Source of the DNA: Actinomadura_C alba
GTDB lineage: Bacteria > Actinomycetota > Actinomycetes > Streptosporangiales > Streptosporangiaceae
Assembly: GCF_039530285.1 (NCBI RefSeq)
Contig: NZ_BAAAOK010000019.1
Span: 1 to 64,000, forward strand
DNA: 64,000 nucleotides
Direction: 5' to 3'
Part shown: in pieces, positions 49,830 to 59,101 of the stretch
Layout of the letters: each line of letters starts with the position of its first letter
Numbering within the stretch: the stretch's first letter is position 1
Made by a program: the position numbers and the translations under genes
Notes under the pieces: model-generated
The model's input: only the letters and a program-made list of their open reading frames with translations
Told to the model about the DNA's origin: nothing
Databases searched by the model: none

Positions 49830-51379
49830 GACGTTTTCTTCCCTGGCCGGGCGGTGAGGATCACGGGTTTCCCTGGCGGGTGCTCCGCACGGCTGCCCTT
49901 CATCACGAGGAGCCCGTCCTTGATCTTCGGCTTGCCGTCGGGTCCGACGGCGTGCGGGGTGAGTTCCCGGCTGGCCGCCGCCACGTAGTACCACCGCTTG
50001 TCGGAACGCCGCCAGGTACCGCTCACCGCCCCGTCGGGCTGGTGCCCGCAGTCGCCCGTCGCGTACTCCTTCGTACGTCCCGTCATGAGCGTGCCGTACG
50101 CGGTCGAACCGCCGTCCGGGAACGTGTAGCGGGTGCAGATCCAGTGACCGCGGGTGCCCCCGGGCAACTTTCCCGTCCAGAACTCCCAGGCCGTCGCCGA
50201 CGCCGCGGGACGCGCGGGACGGGGAACGGCACAGGCCAGCCGCTCCCACAGCCGCACCCCCGGGGCGGCCGACCCGGCCGTGCCGGAGCGGGTCCGGTAA
50301 GCGATCTCGGTGAGGGCCGGTCCGCCGAGGTCCGCGACCGTCAGGGTGCCGCCCGGCTGCAGCAACCGCAGAAGCGGTCCGCGGCCGCAGGTGGCGTCGA
50401 CCCGCACGGGCTCGGTCACCCCCTCGCGAACGGTCACCCGCTCGCTCGAGTCGGCGTGCGAGACGCGGGCGATCCACGGCGGAAGCAGATATCGGCCCGC
50501 CCCGAGCGCGAGGGGGCCGGCGGCGTCGCCGACCGAGGACACCTCGAGCACACCGTGAGCGTCGGTGTAGCGGCCGAGCCGGTCGCCGTCCCGGAGCAGC
50601 GCCACGTTCGTGCCACCCGCCCGTCCGGCGAACAGCAGCTGAGGATCGCGCCGGTCCCCCACCTGCCGCGTCCACGCGGCGAGCGCCCGGTCGACCAGTG
50701 CCGTGTCGCGCACCAGGTCGCCGCGCGCCGGCCACACCGCCAGGCCCCGGCTCCCCAGCGTCCAGTCGGCCGCACCGGCCGTCGTCACCCGCAGGCGGCG
50801 CGTCACGTCGGGCCGCGCCGGCGGGTCGGACCGAGTGATCATGAATCCGGTCACCAGGACGAGGGTCAGCGCGGTCGCGGCGGCGACCGGCAGACGGGAC
50901 CGCCGGCGTACGGCCGGGCCGAGGATCGGGTCCAGGCTCGGCGGGGCCACGTCGGGCACCTCGTCGGCGGCCTCCAGCGCGGCGCGGGCGTCCCGTACCC
51001 CCGCCTCGACCAGCTGGTCGCGCACCGTGTGCCGGGGCAGCGACTCGACCCGCGTCAGCACATACGCGGCCCGGGCCGCCGGGTCCAGCCGCGCGAGCGC
51101 GACGGTGAGCGCGGGATCGGGCAGCCGGGCGGGAAGCGCGCGCAGCCACGGGCCCAGCATGAACCGCAGCCGCCACGAGGGCAGGATGGCGCGTCGCAGC
51201 ACCCGGGTCCGCGCACGCGCGTAGGCCCGCCCGGGATTGCGGCCGGGCCGGCGCGGCAGGCTCTCGTCGACGATCCGCCGGGCGATCGCCAGCCGATAGA
51301 TCCGCCTGCGCCGCCCGGGCAGCACCAGATACGCCAGCCGAACGAGCTCCCGGTAATGGCTGTCGACGTCTTCCGGCAT
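49826..51379 (-). CDS. Membrane protein with sigma-factor-like N-terminal region
   Basis: 517-residue protein of unknown function. Residues 1-175 are cytoplasmic and Arg-rich, and resemble the helical pattern of sigma/anti-sigma-linked proteins (EDVDSHYRELVRLAYLVLPGRRRRIYRLAIARRIVDESLP, PRRPGRNPGRAYARARTRVLRRAI). A single membrane segment at about 178-198 (LPVAAATALTLVLVTGFMI) is followed by an extracytoplasmic beta-rich region (AWEFWTGKLPGGTRGHWICTRYTFPDGGSTAYGTLMTGR) with several Cys. The ATG at 51379 has GAGGAG seven bases upstream. It is divergent from the Ser/Thr kinase (264 bases apart) and may belong to the same envelope-signalling block. Confidence 0.65.
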   Translation of the reverse strand: MPEDVDSHYRELVRLAYLVLPGRRRRIYRLAIARRIVDESLPRRPGRNPGRAYARARTRVLRRAILPSWRLRFMLGPWLRALPARLPDPALTVALARLDPAARAAYVLTRVESLPRHTVRDQLVEAGVRDARAALEAADEVPDVAPPSLDPILGPAVRRRSRLPVAAATALTLVLVTGFMITRSDPPARPDVTRRLRVTTAGAADWTLGSRGLAVWPARGDLVRDTALVDRALAAWTRQVGDRRDPQLLFAGRAGGTNVALLRDGDRLGRYTDAHGVLEVSSVGDAAGPLALGAGRYLLPPWIARVSHADSSERVTVREGVTEPVRVDATCGRGPLLRLLQPGGTLTVADLGGPALTEIAYRTRSGTAGSAAPGVRLWERLACAVPRPARPAASATAWEFWTGKLPGGTRGHWICTRYTFPDGGSTAYGTLMTGRTKEYATGDCGHQPDGAVSGTWRRSDKRWYYVAAASRELTPHAVGPDGKPKIKDGLLVMKGSRAEHPPGKPVILTARPGKKTS

Positions 51380-51642
51380 GGCCGAACTCCTCTGCCCCAC
51401 GGGTCTGCACCACGGATCTGCACACGGACTGCCTGCGCGCAGAGGCTAGGAAGCACCGGAGATCGCCCTCGCCGACTTGAACCAACCATTACGAGTCAGC
51501 GGCGGTCCGGCAGCGAAGCGCTGGACAGCCACGCCCGGATCGCCCCCGTATTACCCTGGATCCGCACGGGGCGCGGCAGGGAACCGTACAGGGCCGCCTT
51601 CCGTCCCACCCCCGAAGGCCCCGCCCGATCGAGAAGGACGAC

Positions 51643-53463
51643 ATGACCGAGGACGTCCCTGGTTACCGGGTGCTGAAGCGGGTCGGGGAGGGCGGATTCA
51701 GCGTCGTCTATCTCGCCTACCAGGAGCGACTGGACCGCCAGGTCGCGTTGAAGGTGCTGTCGGTCGATGCGATCGACCAGGCGTCGATGAACCGGTTCCA
51801 GCGGGAATGCAAGATCACCGGCCGGCTCACCGGCCACCCCAACGTCGTGACGGTCCTGGACAACGGCACGACCAGGTCCGGCCGCCCGTACATCGCGATG
51901 GAGTACTTCGAGCACGGCTCGCTCTCCGACCGGCTGGACCGGGAGGGGCCGCTGCCGGTCGCCGAGGTGCTGCGCATCGGGGTCAAGATGGCCGGCGCGC
52001 TCGCCGCGACCCATGAGACCGACGTCCTGCACCGCGACGTCAAACCGCAGAACATCCTGGTCTCGCGGTACGGCGAGCCTGCGCTGGCCGACTTCGGAGT
52101 GGCCCGGCTGGTCGACTCACTCGACTCCACGCACACCAACGCGTTCACGCCGCACCACGCCGCGCCCGAGATCCTCGAGGGCAGGGCGCCCGGGGTCGCC
52201 TCCGACATCTACTCGCTGGGCTCGAGCCTCTACCAGCTGCTCGCCGGGAAGCCCGCGTTCAAGGGGCCGCACGGCGAGGGCCTCGCCACGCTCATCGTGC
52301 GCATCCTCGGCGACCCACCCCCGCCCATCACCCGCGACGGCCTCCCGCAGCCGGTGTTCGACGTCATCGACACGGCCATGGCCAAGCTCCCGGAGAACCG
52401 GTTCCAGAGCGCGGTCGCCTTCGCCCAGCGGATCCAGCAGGTGCAGACCGAGCTCGGGCTGCCCGTCACCGAGCTGCCTTACGTCGGTGCACCCGCGGCG
52501 GCACCGGCCGCGACGCCCGCCGTCTCAGGCGTCCCCGCCGACGGGTTCTCGACGCCCACGCACGACCCGTGGATGCCCGCCCGGCCGGGGCACGAGGCCT
52601 TCGTCCCCTCCCCCGAGCCGGCCCGGCCACCGGCGGCCGCACCCGCGCCGACGCCCGCGGACGCCGACGCCACCGGGGCGACCTACCGGATCCCGGCCAA
52701 CGGCACCCCGCACGGCACGACCGGACCCTCGTCCACGACGCCTCCGCCCCAGGCCCCCGCGGCCCAGGCGGCCGCACCCGTTCCGGCATCGGCGTGGGCG
52801 CCCGCCCCGCAGTACGGGTCCCATCCCGGCGGCGCCGACCTCTATCAGCAGATGCCCTCGGCGCCTCAGGCCCCGGCACAAAGTCACTCGCATGCCCTGT
52901 CACAGGCGCCCTCACCGGCACCCTCACCGGCCATGGCGCCGGTTCCGGCCCCGAGTCCCCCGGACGGGCCGAGCCGTGGCCTGTTGGTCGCTGGCGCGAT
53001 CGCGCTCACCGGGGGCCTGGCCATCGGCGTCACCGGCATCGCGATCTACGCCGGAGGCTCCGGGGGAGATCCGCGGCCGACGTCCTCGACGGATTCGTCA
53101 TCGTCCGCGCCCGTGAGCCCGCCCGACGGCGGAGGGCAGGTCCCGCCCCCGACGACCGCGCCGCGGCTCACCGCACAGCAGATCAGGGCGGCCGCCCCGC
53201 GCGGCCTGCAGATCGTGCCGGTCGGCAACTCGGCACGCCTCGCGTGGACCCTGCCGCCGAACGCCCGCAGGCTGCCCATCATCATCCAGCGGGCTCCGGC
53301 GGGGACACAGCCGGTGACCTCGGCGGGCACCGGTGCGATGACCGCCACCGTCACGGGACTGCAGGCGCGTACGCGCTACTGCTTCCGGGTCGGGGCGCTC
53401 CTGGTCCCCGGTACCCCGCCCACCATCGGGTGGTCGGCCTACCGCTGCGTCACGACCCGCTGA
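51643..53463 (+). CDS. Serine/threonine protein kinase with extracellular fnIII-like domain
   Basis: 606-residue Hanks-type kinase. The kinase domain, about 8-265, has GEGGFSVVY (15-23), Lys37, the catalytic HRDVKPQN loop (Asp132), the DFG (Asp150) and an APE, so it should be active. A Pro/Ala-rich linker of roughly 170 residues follows. One membrane helix is at about 446-467 (LLVAGAIALTGGLAIGVTGIAIYA). A short Ser/Pro stretch then leads to an extracellular fnIII-like domain at about 505-606 (LQIVPVGNSARLAWTLPPNARRLPIIIQRA, TVTGLQARTRYCFRVGAL). The outer domain may bind a cell-wall or protein ligand. The convergent neighbour also carries fnIII domains. Confidence 0.9.
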   Translation: MTEDVPGYRVLKRVGEGGFSVVYLAYQERLDRQVALKVLSVDAIDQASMNRFQRECKITGRLTGHPNVVTVLDNGTTRSGRPYIAMEYFEHGSLSDRLDREGPLPVAEVLRIGVKMAGALAATHETDVLHRDVKPQNILVSRYGEPALADFGVARLVDSLDSTHTNAFTPHHAAPEILEGRAPGVASDIYSLGSSLYQLLAGKPAFKGPHGEGLATLIVRILGDPPPPITRDGLPQPVFDVIDTAMAKLPENRFQSAVAFAQRIQQVQTELGLPVTELPYVGAPAAAPAATPAVSGVPADGFSTPTHDPWMPARPGHEAFVPSPEPARPPAAAPAPTPADADATGATYRIPANGTPHGTTGPSSTTPPPQAPAAQAAAPVPASAWAPAPQYGSHPGGADLYQQMPSAPQAPAQSHSHALSQAPSPAPSPAMAPVPAPSPPDGPSRGLLVAGAIALTGGLAIGVTGIAIYAGGSGGDPRPTSSTDSSSSAPVSPPDGGGQVPPPTTAPRLTAQQIRAAAPRGLQIVPVGNSARLAWTLPPNARRLPIIIQRAPAGTQPVTSAGTGAMTATVTGLQARTRYCFRVGALLVPGTPPTIGWSAYRCVTTR

Positions 53464-53481
53464 GAGTCCGGACCTCGAGCT

Positions 53482-55575
53482 CTACGCGCACTGCCAGAGG
53501 GGCAGCCCCGCGAACTCATACCAGGGGTCGCGTGGGGTGTCGACCAGGTAGCCGATCATGTAACCGCGCTTCCCGCCGTACTCGACATAGTCGTAGAGCG
53601 AGCCCGCCAAGCCCGGTACGCCGCGGTCGTAGTACTTGCCCATGATCTGGCAGTGCACGATCAGCGTCTTCCCGTTGTCGCGGACGGTACCGACGTCGCC
53701 GCTGTCCTTGTCCGGCCTGACGTACATGTAGGCGTCCGAATTGCCGTTCCTGACGGTGACGTACCGCTGAGCCGGGCCGACGAGGTTCGCGGAGGCCTGC
53801 GCCTGCCGTCCGGATCCGGCGCCGTTCGACGAGGTGACGGTGAAGGTGTACGTCCCGTTCTTTCCGATCTCGCCGAGTGTGACCGAGGCGCCGGTGAGCC
53901 CGCTTCGGCTGCCGGAGACCGGACCGGTCCACGCCACCTGGTAGCTGATGGGCGCACCGGCCCCGCCGGGCGGGGCCGCCCAGGTGACCTGCGCCCCGCC
54001 GGAGGTCGCGGTGGCGCCCACGTTGGTCGGCGCGCCGGGCGGAACACACGGCATCGCCGGGGCGCTCCGCCCGGACACCACCTCGGCGGTCCGCCGCGTG
54101 CTGTCCCGGTAGCGAACGGCCACGCGGAAGACGTACTCCGTTCCGCATCGGCCGCCCTGGACCTGGAAGCTCGGTGTACCGTTCGGCGCCACCTGGCGGG
54201 GCGTCACCGTCAGGCCGGCGGGGACGTCCTTGAGGACGTATCTGAGGGGGCGTCCGCCCGTCGACGGCTGGAACTCCACCGTCATGAAGCCGTCGCCGCC
54301 CGAGGTGCGGAGATTCGACGGCGCGGTCGGCGCCCCGGGGGGCGGCGGCGCCACCGGGGCACGCGGCAGGGGCGCCGCAGGGCCGTCACCGCCGCCGGGC
54401 CCTGCCACCCGGGTCGGCAGCGGCGAGCGCGGGCCACCGGGCGCCTTCGGCTCGTACTTGCTGATCCGCTTGACCGCGCCGCCGACGTTGAGCACGAGGG
54501 CCCGTTCGCCGTTGGGATCGTTGGCCCACAGGAGGCCGTTGGAGACGAACACCTCGAGCTCACCGGGGCGCCCGTTGACGGGGACCGGGGGCGGCCAGGA
54601 GTTCGTGGCGGAGTCGTAGACGGCCAGGGTTCCGGCGGTCTGGTCGGGAATGTAGATCTTCGACCCGAGGATCTGCGGCGGGCCGTACCGGTGGTCGGGC
54701 ATCTGCAGCGACACGGTGGAGTGCCGCCCGCTGCCGGTGTCGAGCACCACCAGTGATCCGGTCCGCTTGGCCAGCAGCGGCACGAGTTGTCCCTCGGTCC
54801 GGGCCGGGAAGAGTACGCCGCCCCGCCCGGCTCCGCTGACCGTGGACGGCAGCGCCAGCGTGAGCCGGCGGCCCGAGGGCTCCAGCACCAGAGCGGTCGC
54901 GGCGGTGGAGTCGGTGATGACCGGCACGCCCGCGGCGATCGTGATCGCGAGGTCGTTCCCCGGCTTTCCGACCTTGACCGGCGCCGCGCGGGCACCCCCC
55001 TGGAAGGGCACCACCTCACCGGTGGCCGGTACGGGCACCCAGAGCGTTCCGCGCGCGTCGATGGCGGACTGGCCGAGCGGCGGGGTCAGCGTCGTCGCCG
55101 CCCCGGCGGGGGCGAGGCTGATCGGGTCGATCCGCTGCACGGTGCCCTTGGCCGGGTCGACCACGTACGCGACACCGGCCTCGGCGACGACCTGAAGCCC
55201 GGCCGCGGCGTACGTTCCGCTGCTCTTCACCACGCTGAGCTGGGCGGGATCGATGCGGCTGACCACGCCGGTCTGCTGGTCGACGATGAGGATGGTGCTG
55301 CCATCCTGAATGATCTTGATCTGGTGGCCGTGCATCATGGTCGGCATCTTGACCTTGCCGTCCACCTTGCCGGCCATGCCGTTGGCGTGCACGGCGAGGC
55401 CGTTGCGGTTCGAGCTGAGCCAGGCGCCGACGTCGGAGATCTGGTACTTGGCGCTGGCCATGCCGACGCCGAACACGACGGCGGCCACGCAGAGCGCGCC
55501 GACGAGCCCGACGGCCACCTGCGCGGTGAGCCGGTCCCTCCGGAACAGGGCAGCTACGACACCGGTCGCCCGCAC
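53482..55575 (-). CDS. Anchored beta-propeller/fnIII protein
   Basis: 697-residue exported protein. An N-terminal membrane segment (RLTAQVAVGLVGALCVAAVVFGVGMASA, about 15-42) serves as signal anchor. Residues about 60-390 form an NHL/YncE-like propeller (GVVSRIDPAQLSVVKSSG, VAYVVDPAKGTVQRIDP, GSLVVLDTGSGRHSTVSL, GTLAVYDSATNSWPP). A Pro-rich linker follows, then two fnIII domains at about 425-515 (APSNLRTSGGDGFMTVEFQPSTGG) and 518-605 (APTNVGATATSGGAQVTWAAPPG). The C-terminal 90 residues (YVTVRNGNSDAYMYVRPDKDSGDVGTVRDNGKTLIVHC) look like an SH3b/cell-wall-binding module. It probably acts in the cell envelope alongside the kinase. It lies upstream of the kinase end on the opposite strand. Confidence 0.8.
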   Translation of the reverse strand: MRATGVVAALFRRDRLTAQVAVGLVGALCVAAVVFGVGMASAKYQISDVGAWLSSNRNGLAVHANGMAGKVDGKVKMPTMMHGHQIKIIQDGSTILIVDQQTGVVSRIDPAQLSVVKSSGTYAAAGLQVVAEAGVAYVVDPAKGTVQRIDPISLAPAGAATTLTPPLGQSAIDARGTLWVPVPATGEVVPFQGGARAAPVKVGKPGNDLAITIAAGVPVITDSTAATALVLEPSGRRLTLALPSTVSGAGRGGVLFPARTEGQLVPLLAKRTGSLVVLDTGSGRHSTVSLQMPDHRYGPPQILGSKIYIPDQTAGTLAVYDSATNSWPPPVPVNGRPGELEVFVSNGLLWANDPNGERALVLNVGGAVKRISKYEPKAPGGPRSPLPTRVAGPGGGDGPAAPLPRAPVAPPPPGAPTAPSNLRTSGGDGFMTVEFQPSTGGRPLRYVLKDVPAGLTVTPRQVAPNGTPSFQVQGGRCGTEYVFRVAVRYRDSTRRTAEVVSGRSAPAMPCVPPGAPTNVGATATSGGAQVTWAAPPGGAGAPISYQVAWTGPVSGSRSGLTGASVTLGEIGKNGTYTFTVTSSNGAGSGRQAQASANLVGPAQRYVTVRNGNSDAYMYVRPDKDSGDVGTVRDNGKTLIVHCQIMGKYYDRGVPGLAGSLYDYVEYGGKRGYMIGYLVDTPRDPWYEFAGLPLWQCA

Positions 55576-55647
55576 AACCTCACCCCTCGACGTCTCCCCG
55601 ACACCCCCGGCAGAGAAATGTCACCTTAGTGCGATAAAGCCCTTAAA

Positions 55648-57939
55648 TCATGACGAATCGCGAGTCTCGGCATGGACACGCCGCCGAAGCGATCGCGGGT
55701 GCAGGCGCCGGCGCAGCCGGCGGGCCCGGCCGGCCCGCGCGGTGACCAGCCGCCCGACCTCGTCGGAGTGCAGCCACGCCGCCTCGGCCGACCGCTGGTC
55801 GGACGGTTCCCCGGCGAACCGCGCCCGGTCGACCAGGTCGGCCAGCGATCCGAGGTGCGCACGCGCGTCGTCGCCGACGCTGCGGCCGCCGAAGCGGGCG
55901 ACCTCGTGCGCGGTCAGCGTCCGGACCGTGGTCAGGCCGACGTCGGCGAGGTGCTCGAGCGCCTGCTGCCATGCTCCCGCGATCCGCAGCGCGGGCGTCG
56001 CGGCGCGGCGGCGTCGTCGCCGGCGTACGACCGGTATGACGAGCACCGCGACCAGATAGGACGGCACCAGCACGACGGGTGACGCGGCCGCATAGACCCA
56101 CCAGGGGCGCGACGCCTCCTCGGCGGCCTTCGCCGGTGCCCGCGGGGGCTCCGGTGGGCGGGTGGCCTTCCCGCCGCGGTTGCGGGACGCCGCGTTGCGC
56201 TTCGCCTGCTCGAGCTTCTGCAGGGTCTCGCCGGCCGCGACGTCGTCGTCCGCGCCGGACCGGCCCTGCCGCTTGGGCGTCGGGTCGAACGGCACCCAGC
56301 CGAGGCCCGCGAACCGGACCTCCGGCCACACGATGACGTCACCGGAGCGGACCTCCCGCAGGCCGTCGCCGGCCGTGCGGCCGGGCCGGAAGCCCACGAC
56401 GACGCGCGTGGGCAGGCCGAGCGTCCGCGCCAGCACGGCGAAGGCCGTCGCGAAGTGCTCGGGGGTTCCGCGCCGGCTCTGCCCGAGGAAGAAATCGAGC
56501 TGACGGTAGTTGTGACCGGGCGAGACGGTCACGTCGTACCTCGCGTAGGTCCCCAGCCACTCCTCAAGCCATTGGGCCTGCTGCAACGGCCCGTCCGCGC
56601 CACGGGCGACCCGCTGGGCGAGGGCGCGGAACTCCGCGATCTGGGGCGGCGCCTTCTGCGCGCCGGGGCCGTCCGGCAGTTCCAGTGCCGCCCTGGCCTC
56701 GGCGTCGCCGGCCTGCCGCACCACCCCGGTGAAGTCCTTCTCGCTCCACTGCCGGACCGAGGAGGTGACGTGGTAGCTCTGCCCGGACCGCAGTGGCCGG
56801 GCGGCGGCGAGCGTGCCGTTGACCGGATCGACGACCACGCCGAGGCCCTCGACGCTGCGCGGCCGGTCCGCTGCCGGCACCCAGATGCCGGGCAGGTTCA
56901 TGACGGTGACCCGCTGGCCGACGTCGCGCCGCTCGCCGTCCTCGCCGGCGGGAGGCACCCGGCTGCCGGTGGGCGCGAACCGCCCGTCCGACGTCCATGT
57001 CACGCCGTCGAACCGGTCGAGCACGGCCAGCCGCCAGTTCTGCGGCCGGTCCGCCCGCACGGTGAACAGGACCTCGTCCGGGCTGAGCAGCCAGCCCCCC
57101 ACGCGGTCGAGGGGACTGACGCTGTCGCGCTGCTGAGGCGGCGGCGCCTGTACCTGGTCGCGCGGGTCGTACCGATCTCCGGAAACGGGGACGTACGGCC
57201 CGGCGAAGAGCACGAGGGCGCCCAGTGCGGCGGTCGCGGCCGCGCCCAGCGTGAGGCGGTGCGGCAGCCCGCCCGCGGAGCCCTCGGCACCCGACCGCAC
57301 CAGCGCGAGCGCCACGATCAGCGCGGCGGCCGCCGCCACGAGCGGCGGATTCGATCCGGGGCCGCCGACGCCCATGGCCAGCGCGACCCCGAACGCCGCG
57401 AGCGCGGGAAGGCAGGGCGCCACGCGCAGCGAGGTGCGCAGCGCCGTCTCGGCCCCGGCGAGCGCGGCCAGCCAGACCAGCACGTGCATCAGGACGAGCA
57501 GTTCGGGCCGGGCGGGCGCAGGCAGCAGCGTGGTGAGGATCCCCTTCCACGAGTCGCGGAGCCCGATGCCGATCACTCGCGGCAGCGACCCGTCGGCGAG
57601 GTGCGCCCGGAAGAGCGTGAGCGACACCGCGCCGGCCCACGCGAGGACGGAGAGGACCAGAGAGATCCAGAGCGGCCATGGCCGGCCCGCCCTGGGCCCG
57701 GCCAGCAGCGCCGCAAGCACGGTGGGCACGACGGCGGCCACCGCGGCCACGGGGACGACGGCCGCCCACCCGAACACCCGGTGGAAGGCGAGTCCCGCGA
57801 CGGCGGCCAGGCCCGCCGTGATCACCAGCGACAGGTGGCGCCGGACGAGTCCTCCAGGTGACCGCTCGGCGGCCGGTGCGGCGACGGGGGCCGTCGCGGG
57901 AACGGCGTCGGGAACGGCGGCGGGGGCGGGGGTGGTCAC
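55648..57939 (-). CDS. TgpA-like transglutaminase membrane protein
   Basis: 763-residue membrane protein of the DUF3488/transglutaminase-core (TgpA) type. Six to seven membrane helices occupy about 35-255. The extracytoplasmic part, about 260-600, contains the transglutaminase-like core, with QWLEEWLGTYARYDVTVSPGHNYRQLDFFLGQSRRGTPEHFATAFAVLARTLGLPTRVVVGFRPG and WPEVRFAGLGWVPFDPTPKRQG. The usual catalytic Cys position (G-x-C-x-x-F/Y) is occupied by GTPEHF, so the Cys is apparently missing. A last helix at about 625-645 and a cytoplasmic tail follow. The GTG at 57939 overlaps the DUF58 stop. It works with MoxR and DUF58, a known conserved trio. Confidence 0.85.
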   Translation of the reverse strand: MTTPAPAAVPDAVPATAPVAAPAAERSPGGLVRRHLSLVITAGLAAVAGLAFHRVFGWAAVVPVAAVAAVVPTVLAALLAGPRAGRPWPLWISLVLSVLAWAGAVSLTLFRAHLADGSLPRVIGIGLRDSWKGILTTLLPAPARPELLVLMHVLVWLAALAGAETALRTSLRVAPCLPALAAFGVALAMGVGGPGSNPPLVAAAAALIVALALVRSGAEGSAGGLPHRLTLGAAATAALGALVLFAGPYVPVSGDRYDPRDQVQAPPPQQRDSVSPLDRVGGWLLSPDEVLFTVRADRPQNWRLAVLDRFDGVTWTSDGRFAPTGSRVPPAGEDGERRDVGQRVTVMNLPGIWVPAADRPRSVEGLGVVVDPVNGTLAAARPLRSGQSYHVTSSVRQWSEKDFTGVVRQAGDAEARAALELPDGPGAQKAPPQIAEFRALAQRVARGADGPLQQAQWLEEWLGTYARYDVTVSPGHNYRQLDFFLGQSRRGTPEHFATAFAVLARTLGLPTRVVVGFRPGRTAGDGLREVRSGDVIVWPEVRFAGLGWVPFDPTPKRQGRSGADDDVAAGETLQKLEQAKRNAASRNRGGKATRPPEPPRAPAKAAEEASRPWWVYAAASPVVLVPSYLVAVLVIPVVRRRRRRRAATPALRIAGAWQQALEHLADVGLTTVRTLTAHEVARFGGRSVGDDARAHLGSLADLVDRARFAGEPSDQRSAEAAWLHSDEVGRLVTARAGRARRLRRRLHPRSLRRRVHAETRDSS

Positions 57940-59069
57940 GAACCTCGCCTCGCCCGTTGCCAGGCCGCCTGGAGGTCGTCGAGGTCGGCGATGTCCATCA
58001 GGGTGACGCCGGGCAGAGAGGGCGCCGGCGCGTCGGGCCGTACGCGTACGCACACGACCCGGTCGAACCGGGCCCGCACCGCCGTGATCCGGCTCAGGTC
58101 CGCGCTCCCGGGCGTCAGCACGACCAGCGAGCCGCCGGCGCGGACCCGCCGGACGGCGTCCACGATGGTCCCGGGTCCCTCCGCGAGGGTCACCCGCGCC
58201 AGCCGGTCGAGCACGGCCTCGACGTCGTCGGGCCCGCCCCTCGTCTCGGCGACCGGCCCCGTCCCGGTCAGGACCCGCACCGGGAAGTTCGCGCGGCAGG
58301 CGCCGACCGCGACCGAGGCCGCCGCGTCGACGGCCAGCTCGAAGTCCTCCGGATCCCCGTAGGCGTCGCGCCTCGCCTCGATGACGACCGTGGTGGTCGG
58401 CAGGCTGGCGTCCACGAGCTGGCGCACCATGAGAGTGCCCGTGCGGGCGCTGGACTTCCAGTGAACGTGCCGCAGGTCGTCGCCCATGACGTACTCCCGC
58501 AGCGCGTGGAAGGTGACGGTGCCCGCGGGGGCCCGGTCGGTGGTCGGCCCCTCCAGGTGGTGCGCCCGGCCGGACGGCATCAGCGGCAGGGCGATGGTGC
58601 GGGGGTGGACGAGCAGGATCTGCGGCCGGCCGTACTCCCTGACCCGCCGGGACAGGCCCAGCGGATCGGCCCGGATCAGCCTCAGCGGGCCCACCGGGAT
58701 CTCGCCGCGCCGGTCGGTCGGCAGCCGGTAGGTCACGGTGCGCCTGCCGCCGGACGGCAGCCGGGGAATGGAGACCTCGACCCTCGTCGCGCCCGCCGCG
58801 TCGGTCGCGAGCAGGCCGGCGCGGATGGCCCGGCCGGTGTTGGTGACCCGCAGCACCCCGGCCGCCGGCTCCCCGCGCGCGACCTTCAGCGGCGCGATCT
58901 CGCGGTCGACCTCCAGCGCCGGGCGCGGCACCGTCCACAGCACCGCGCCGGCGACCGCGGCGAGCCCGGCGACCGCCAGGGCCGCCGGCTCCGGGTAACC
59001 GAGCCACCAGCCGGCCGCGTACAGGAGGACCGAGGCGGCCGCGATCCCCCGGCCGAGCGGCGTCAGCAT
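57936..59069 (-). CDS. DUF58 domain-containing membrane protein
   Basis: 377-residue DUF58 protein. Two membrane helices at about 8-45 (IAAASVLLYAAGWWLGY, ALAVAGLAAVAGAVLW) precede a cytoplasmic or surface domain with the DUF58 hallmark FHALREYVMGDDLRHVHWKSSARTGTLMVRQ. A vWA-like fold (TTTVVIEARRDAY, GSLVVLTPGSADL) follows. DUF58 proteins are encoded with MoxR ATPases and transglutaminase proteins and are thought to be MoxR clients or adaptors. The ATG at 59069 has GGAGCG upstream and follows the MoxR stop by 32 bases. The stop overlaps the TgpA-like gene by four bases, giving a MoxR-DUF58-TgpA operon. Confidence 0.9.
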   Translation of the reverse strand: MLTPLGRGIAAASVLLYAAGWWLGYPEPAALAVAGLAAVAGAVLWTVPRPALEVDREIAPLKVARGEPAAGVLRVTNTGRAIRAGLLATDAAGATRVEVSIPRLPSGGRRTVTYRLPTDRRGEIPVGPLRLIRADPLGLSRRVREYGRPQILLVHPRTIALPLMPSGRAHHLEGPTTDRAPAGTVTFHALREYVMGDDLRHVHWKSSARTGTLMVRQLVDASLPTTTVVIEARRDAYGDPEDFELAVDAAASVAVGACRANFPVRVLTGTGPVAETRGGPDDVEAVLDRLARVTLAEGPGTIVDAVRRVRAGGSLVVLTPGSADLSRITAVRARFDRVVCVRVRPDAPAPSLPGVTLMDIADLDDLQAAWQRARRGS

Positions 59070-59101
59070 CGGCCGCTCCGGCGCCGGGACCGCGCGCCCA
59101 C

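Noticed and set aside
49422..51485. 687-codon minus-strand frame
   Set aside because: Overlaps TetR and the membrane protein in a different frame; composition is noise.
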